Under the pieces are notes generated by a model. It worked only from the letters and a program-made list of their open reading frames with translations, made no database searches and was not told the origin of the DNA. The position numbers were made by a program, and so were the translations under genes. Below, piece after piece: positions 57,840 to 64,000 of a stretch of DNA of 64,000 nucleotides. The stretch is from NCBI GenBank assembly GCA_954871525.1, contig OX940870.1, positions 3,999,501 through 4,063,500 of the forward strand, written 5' to 3'. Source of the stretch: Parietaria judaica. Its lineage: Eukaryota; Streptophyta; Magnoliopsida; Rosales; Urticaceae. How positions within the stretch are numbered: the stretch's first letter is position 1; each line of letters begins with the position of its first letter.

Positions 57840-59265
57840 CGGCACGTTCGGGCGTCCCAGCCTTGCTTTTTTTTTTTTTTTTTTGAGAGAGCCCAGCCTT
57901 GCTTTTTTGATAGAGAGAGAATATCGCGTTTTTTTTTTATATAAAAATAAATAATATATTTATTGATTTTCTTGTATTTTGATTTATAGTTATATAGTTT
58001 TGGGTTGGTTTAATATTATTATTTGATTAATAGTTTATAGTTGGGGAGTGGCATTGGGACCGCCTTCTCAAGCTTAAGGTCTAAATATAATAAAATATTT
58101 TAATGTTTCATATTCCATACAAGTTTATGGTTGTGGGTTGTGTCTAGTATTTACAATTGAGCTTTAGTTTAGTTGGATTTTGTAATCATAAATGCATTTG
58201 GACATGATGATGTACGGTCAAATTTGAAGAAAAAAAAAAAACAACCTATATGCATATAAATTTCAATATATCTTAATATTTGATAATACAATGTAAAAAT
58301 TAAAAAACTATTTTGACTAAATACTGATGAGAATTAGACATAAATATTTAAATTCAAAGTTACGTTTGGCATAGTCTATTTTGCCCTGTTTTTTATTTTT
58401 TCGAATAAATTAAATTATTTTTTTATGTGTTTGATAAAATTATTTTTAAAAAGACATAAAATCGATTTTAGATTATTTTATAAATAATTTATCAAACACC
58501 ATTCAATCTTTTTCTAAAAAAAATCTTTCAATATTTAAAACTACGAAGTAATTTTTTAAGAAAATATACCAAACAGTGCTGACATAACCATTATAGAAAT
58601 TGAGAAGCACATTATATATAATTTAAAAAATCAAGGTACATATGCCCGAACTCGTTTGCCTCTTATTTTTGTTTTTCTTTTTGTATAGATTCTCTATTAT
58701 TTATTGTTAATCAAGGGATGATATTTTTGAAGATAAATAGAAATACAACGACTCGTCTCTCAGTATATATTATTTAATATTGGAAAAATATTTTGAGGAT
58801 ATTTTAAGGATTCTGCACGAGCAAGTTGAGTTTTTAATTTTTAAAACTAGTATTATTAAGGAATTAAAATTGAATGTCGACCCATCGTAACGAGCCCACG
58901 GGCATTGGGCTTTCATGCCATGGCCCACTTTCTACTTTCTAAAAATCTATAGCCTAGCAGAGGTATTTACATATTTTAATATAAGCCATACAAAAAGAAG
59001 TACCATATTTCTTAGATATATATATTCGATACCAATATTTTTTAAACTAAAACAAACTAATATCTTCATTCACCAATATATTCGGTCTCTCGACGACACA
59101 TATGCATTATTCAGTCAAACTCGTCTATCAACCACACGTCCCTCACTTTTTCTGGTTAATTTTTCACTCGAATATTGTTTTTTCACGACAATTCGAATCT
59201 GCACTTTTTAAAATAATTAATCCTGTCTTTTAATCAGCTTGTTTTTTTAGGGATAAATTTAGCCA
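57840..59265. other. APRL upstream and intergenic DNA, no gene seen
   Basis: It begins with a short duplicated CCCAGCCTTGC word around T-runs (57858-57906) and then becomes AT-rich. No gene or bounded element was supported. Confidence 0.4.
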
Positions 59266-60240
59266 TGACACTCTTCATACATAGCAAAAATCAACATAGA
59301 CGATGACGGTTAATGCTCGAAAATAGATAAACTAATGCGACCCAATTCGTGGTTTTGAGCCGGGCTCAATGTTCGCTTGATGGTTGGATCGGGTTCGAAG
59401 TTTGATTCTTCGTGGTTGGGCTGGGCCGTCACCCTAGGCGAGGCGACCCGAGTAGCCGATTTACTCGTGGTGATGCGACTTGGCGTTGTATGACGGTAAA
59501 GCTCCTGCAAAATGAACAAACGATACTAGACCTCATAAGATGAAGGTTGCATGTACCCAAATGGGATCAGCGCATCACGTAGTTCATGGTTAGTGAGTGT
59601 TCAAATGGGGCGAGACGTATGATTGTTTGTCTCTGGTGGGCCGGAGGCGTTTTCAGGACATTCTATTTTTGTTCTATTTTCTGATAAAGCCCTCAGGATT
59701 TGGAGAGAAACGAGAATAACGTCGTTCCCGAACTAAGCTCACCGAAGTTCGTTAGTCTCGGACCTCGTCTCTGTTAAGGGAAGATTTTACTCTTCGAGCT
59801 GGGCTCGTCAGAGTATATCGATACCGGACTTTCGTCCTTAGGAGAGAAGAGGAGACACGAACTTATAGGGAGGCAAAGAGGGAAACTTCGTCGCTCGCAT
59901 CGTTTCTCAACATGAGTCGGGCGTTTATGTGTTGGAAAAGGTGAGAAAAATGATAAACTTAGTTTTTTCGGAGTTGAAAGAATGTGTTTTCGCAAGTGAG
60001 GACGGATAGAGTATTTATAGGCAATGAAAGAATAATGAAGAGGACAAATGGGGCTATGGCATGTTTGGTGTGTATAGGTCAAATAATGATTATTTTGATT
60101 AGATGGGGCATGTCACGGTGTGTATGCTTGAACCGTATTATTCTCGGTTTTAATAAATTTCAAATTATTCCCTAAATCAAATTTTAACCCAAGTCTAGGG
60201 TTAACTTAACCCAGTCCACTATCTCAATTATTTTCCCCCC
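59266..60240 (-). other. Possible decayed LTR on the minus strand
   Basis: On the minus strand, TATAAATA (plus-strand positions about 60012-60019) precedes a GC-richer stretch resembling LTR R/U5 sequence. This contrasts with AT-rich DNA on both sides. I could not find convincing TG...CA ends or a target duplication, and the open frames lack any family signature. Confidence 0.3.
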
Positions 60241-60627
60241 TTCTCTTTTCTCTCCCACAATTTCAGCCCTTATTATTACAAAAAAAAAAAAAAAAGAGAA
60301 AAAACTCAGACTTTGCCCTCGACACTTCCGTAGCGAGGAGAAGAAGCTTACTCAGAGTTTGCCCAGCCGTCGCTCGCTTTCGTCGCAAGGAGAAGAAGCT
60401 CGCTCATAGTTCGCACAACCCTCGCCGAAACCTTCTCCCTCGCGTTCATCCACTCTCTTCGTTGTTCCATCGCCGAAACCCACGAAAGCTTCACCGAAGC
60501 CCACAAAATCCCACTACTCTATTTTGCTCAACACTAGCTATCGAAACCCCCCCGCTCTGGGCGACCACGAACATCGAGTAGGTTAGAACATATTTGCACA
60601 TGATTATTTTCGCACACATTTGCCCAA

Positions 60628-60900
60628 GCAATCGAAACCCCCTCGCTCTGTTTGATTTTAGGTTATTTAGGTTTGGCTTTGTTTCGGATTTGCCTATGGT
60701 TTTGGCCTCGCACAGATATGCCCTAGCAATCGAAACCCCCTCGCTCTGTTTGACTTTAGGATAGTTAGGTTTGGTTTCGTTTTGTTTTGTTTCGGGTTTG
60801 CCCATGGTTTTGGCCTCGCACGGATTTGCTTTAGCAATCGAAACCCCATTGCTCTGTTTGATTTTAGCAATCTGAACCCCCTCGCACAGATTTTCCCATG
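60628..60900. repeat. Roughly 100-bp tandem repeats
   Basis: Three copies begin AGCAATCGAAACCCC at about 60628, 60725 and 60833, with CTCGCTCTGTTTGA and CCCATGGTTTTGGCCTCGCA words. A shorter fourth begins near 60868 and a related word lies at 60538. Upstream (about 60330-60420) a 60-bp block containing GAGGAGAAGAAGCT is also duplicated. Confidence 0.75.
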
Positions 60901-61374
60901 GTTTTGTTTCGATTTTATTCCAGTTTGAAATTAGGTTTTAGTTTTTATCTTCGATTGATTTATGTTTGATTTTAGCTTTTATCTTCGGTTTGGTTTTATA
61001 TTTTAGGTTTAAACAAAATTGTTGATTTCAGTTTCATTTTAGGTTTTATCATCAGTTGAATGAAATTATATTTTATGTTTGATTTTAGATTTCAATTTTG
61101 GATAATGTAGTTACTCGGTTGATTTTGATTGGAGTTTTTTTTAGTGATAATGTTTGTTCTCTTGTTTAGGTATGGCTTACATTGTGGAAAAAAATCTTCA
61201 TGGTCCAGCCCAAGTTCGATACCCCTCCGTCTGACGAGTTGTGGAGATTGTGGAAACCTTGGAGGCATATCAACTAAGAAAGGTTAATCCCTTGGCAAAA
61301 TCATAGACTTTGAGGGATGGTGCTTTACAAGGAATAAAGGACTTGGAATCTTCACTGCCAAATCTTGGATCCAT

Positions 61375-61860
61375 TCAAGATGTATTACCTACTTTTGATA
61401 AGCTTTGACTCGGTGTGCACGTTACTGTCTTTGGGACATTGACGGCCTCGGGGACTGGACTTGGCACATGGAGGTTAACATCATCCTCATTTAAATCTAC
61501 AACATGGTTTTCTTCTTCATGTAAACGCTCAAGGCGGTCTGCAGATTGCGAAATCTTATGATTTGCACTCCCACAAGAACTACCAACAAGCGAAGTGTCC
61601 AATTCTTTTTCAACTTCACCAAATGAAGATGGCACGATATCAATACTTTTGAGGACATGTTTCACGTACAATATCGGTGTTTAGGTTAACCGTCTTCATA
61701 ATCGCGCACTTCGAAGTCAATGTGACTGATGGAGCCCCGAAAATTTGGGGTGCTAATTAAAACTTCAAATCATACACCGTTGGATCAATCCCAAGTTCCT
61801 CGTACAACAACTCGAAAAACTCTTCGTAATTACGTTTTTTTTTATGAGAAAAAAATGCCC
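61375..61860 (-). pseudogene. Possible decayed Mutator-like transposase N-terminal fragment
   Basis: On the minus strand the reading from about 61842 gives EEFFELLYEELGIDP and VYDLKF, which resembles the N-terminal region of plant MULE transposases (remembered pattern). A stop follows immediately. An open but low-complexity acidic frame continues at 61671-61375. No DDE or zinc-knuckle part was found. Confidence 0.3.
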
Positions 61861-62010
61861 TTTACCACGATGGTAAACCCAAGAGGGCTGCTCTAGAACG
61901 CACTCACCGCCGTGGTTCAGATGCTTAATCGTGGTTCAGATGCTCAAGGGTCAAAGTCATAGCCTGCGTGAGCTTCTAATTCGCATTGTGGTGTGTTAGT
62001 GCATGAATAT

Positions 62011-62733
62011 TGTTAAGGTCGAATTTCGTCAAATCCCTCCTTAACACTACTCATGTCGTTTTATCCTAAAACGACGTGAAATGAAGGCAGGGAAATTCGT
62101 TGACTAAAGGTCAACGAGGGAGCATGCTCGAGGGAGTTCAAGCCGCGACGAAGTTCAATCAGCATAAAAGTAATCTGCGATGAAATACTTCATCGCGCCC
62201 CGATGAAGAATCCTCGAAGAAGAGTTCATCGCAGAAGAGCTCGTTGCACAAGTAGCTCATTGCATAGAGGCCTATCGAGGGAAATTTCATCACAAAATTC
62301 CATCGAATTAAATGAAGGAAGAAGTCAAAATCGCACGAATAAAGGAGAACCAGTTAGTCAAGTGAGGAAATCGCTGGAAAATTTGCATATTCAAGGAAGG
62401 TCAACAATAATCAAAGCGAAAAGAAAGGAAACCCTAGCGATATTCAAGGAACAAGAAGGGAAACGAATTCATAAACCCTAAGCCTATAAATACAAGTGTA
62501 AACCTCATTAGAGAGGATCCATAAATTATCCCATAAGAAACCTAAGAGAGAGAGAGCTTGAGATCAGAAAAGAGAGTCATAAAGAGTCATTGTAATTGTG
62601 TCCTTCAATTGTCCAGCTATTCAACGGAAGAAACAGAGTCCTTTCGGGAATATAATAAATCATAGATATTCGTTGATTCATCATTTTTGATGATATTTGT
62701 GACTGAAAAGGGTGGTGCAAATCGCCCTCAACA
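62011..62733 (+). mobile_element. Solo LTR, gypsy-like
   Basis: A 723-bp sequence starting TGTTAAGGTCGAA and ending CGCCCTCAACA, flanked by the perfect 5-bp duplication AATAT (62006-62010 and 62734-62738). It contains TATAAATA (62485-62492) and a purine-rich R/U5-like stretch after it (GAGAGAGAGAGCTTGAGATC), with AATAAA-type words near 62650. No second LTR or internal region follows, so it is a recombination product. The superfamily is a guess from length and layout. Confidence 0.85.
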
Positions 62734-62766
62734 AATATTATGTACAAGAAACTCAATTTATGTTAC

Positions 62767-62871
62767 GTGGTTGTTAGGATAGCCTAGTGATAATTCTACA
62801 CTACAGCCAAAGTGAAAATTGTGGGTTCAATCCCACGTGAAGCAAAGCTGCTTTAAAAAAAAATGGTCAAA
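62767..62871 (+). mobile_element. tRNA-derived SINE-like retroposon
   Basis: The RNA polymerase III A box (TAGCCTAGTGA, 62780-62790) and B box (GGTTCAATCC, 62824-62833) are at tRNA-like spacing. They are followed by AAGCAAAGCTGCTTT and an A-run. The 9-bp duplication TTATGTTAC flanks the unit (62758-62766 and 62872-62880), consistent with LINE-type target-primed insertion. It is short, about 105 bases, and does not fold as an intact tRNA. Confidence 0.7.
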
Positions 62872-62880
62872 TTATGTTAC

Positions 62881-64000
62881 TAGTATTAGTTTAGTTTAGA
62901 TCTATTTGGATTTTATCATCAATTATTATTTATATTTGTTGTGACATGCTAGTGTCACAAAGAGAGCTTAGTATTACTATTAGACAAGACTTTTCCTTGG
63001 AAAACATACCACATGACTCATGACACTATTATAGTGTTGGATGCTATTACTTTTCAATTTTGCATAGTATTTCGTGACTGATCTATCAATTTTCATTAGC
63101 GAATAATACGTGCACGAGTCATCACTTGCACTGCACTCGATTGAAAGTAGCCATATATATTTGAGTGAAATCATGACGAGAAAACAAAGTGAAAATACTT
63201 TCATAGTTATTGACTTAATGCAAGTATTAAATATGAACATTATTTTTTTATTGCTCATTTATTTTATTTAGTATTTTAAATTGCTTAGGTGGCTGCGTGT
63301 TAAATGCGCGTATGTCTTGACTCCTAAGATCTCGCATCTGCTACATATATTCTTCATATAAAAACTATAAGATATATAGTTATATACTTAAAATTATTAC
63401 AATAAATATATATTTAAAAATTATAATTAAAATATTGAAGGCAAAAGCCAAATTGGTCCCTAACAAGTCACAAACAACACAGCCCAAGAAGGCTTTACAA
63501 ATACACAGCTCGACTTTTTCCACGATTACTTCAATAATCTTCGATTATCCGTCTTGTCGGTAATTATCGGCAAGACGGCCATGCTAATACTTTTTCATGA
63601 TTTGTGTCGAAAATTGGCAAATATCTTGAAAAATAACGAAAATATGGTATTTTTTTAAAAAATTTACACTTTTCAATGATTTTATTAGAGTATTTACATA
63701 TGTGAGAGTGCGACTCTATTTTATTTACTTATGTTTGAGTATGAAATGATTTTATATTTGACATTTTAATCTTTTATCAACATTATAAATTTAGTAAATA
63801 TATTTTTAAAATATTTTTGTGATTTTTTTTCGATAAGTGTCGATAATCCATCAATAATCCTCGATAAGTGTTGGTAGCGATAATCTACACTGTTTATTAA
63901 TTTTTCGTCGATTAATCGACAAACAAACGATAAATTCGTCGAAAATGACAAACGATTTATCGACAAATTTGGCAAGTTGAACCTTGCTTAAAATTATTAC
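62881..64000. other. Intergenic to window end, no gene seen
   Basis: AT-rich DNA. From about 63490 to the end, CGATAA, TCGATTA and ATTATCG words recur on both strands, suggesting an unbounded repeat that continues past the window. No coding frame is supported. Confidence 0.4.

Noticed and set aside
59774..60082. A 100-residue minus-strand frame after a TATA word
   Set aside because: No family recognised and composition suggests LTR leader sequence, so it is reported only as a possible decayed LTR.
62203..62481. An Arg/Ser-rich frame
   Set aside because: It lies wholly inside the solo LTR at 62011-62733, upstream of its TATA word.

Overview
The window is AT-rich nuclear DNA from a flowering plant, almost certainly a eudicot. 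It holds intron-containing genes with GT-AG splice sites and plant-specific products (a plant CRY1, an R2R3-MYB, a NIP aquaporin), set in dense transposon debris. I see no rRNA gene, intact tRNA gene, CRISPR array or prokaryotic feature.

Seven host genes can be modelled exon by exon, and all reading frames close. They are a DTM1-like signal-peptidase-complex-related membrane protein (minus, 3744-4516), an R2R3-MYB of the MYB53/92/93 clade (plus, 13121-14726), cryptochrome 1 (plus, 36646-39056), a NIP-type aquaporin (minus, 39605-41140), a PP2C phosphatase (plus, 47129-48992), the SMC5/6 subunit NSE3 (plus, 53709-55137) and an APR-like thioredoxin-fold membrane protein (minus, 56145-57624). 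CRY1/NIP and NSE3/APRL are convergent pairs. From memory, the MYB, PP2C, NSE3 and APRL genes occur in the same order on Arabidopsis chromosome 1 (At1g34670 to At1g34780), while Arabidopsis CRY1 lies beside another APRL gene on chromosome 4. The window therefore looks like one less-fractionated copy of an ancestral segment.

The intergenic DNA is mostly mobile elements, and several can be bounded exactly by target-site duplications. At 4-2760 a hAT-type element contains a second hAT element and a Mutator-like element, which itself contains a decayed solo LTR. More hAT elements with TAGGGGTG-type ends and perfect 8-bp duplications lie at 5580-6252, 8249-8798, 26593-27284 and 30148-30902. The centrepiece is a 9.4-kb nest at 21592-30957: a non-coding LTR retroelement (duplication ATAGT) holding a 4.7-kb hAT element with a BED/hATC transposase broken by several frameshifts and CGCGACG repeats near both ends. 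Two smaller hAT elements sit in its 3' flank and in the 3' LTR.

The right part adds a Tourist-like element (44054-45032), a 1.9-kb inverted duplication built around two 226-bp MITEs upstream of NSE3 (51173-53034), a promoter-like region without a coding frame at 50126-50870, a gypsy-like solo LTR (62011-62733) and a tRNA-derived SINE-like retroposon (62767-62871).

All coordinates come from reading the sequence by eye. Protein families were recognised from remembered homologues; no database search was run.
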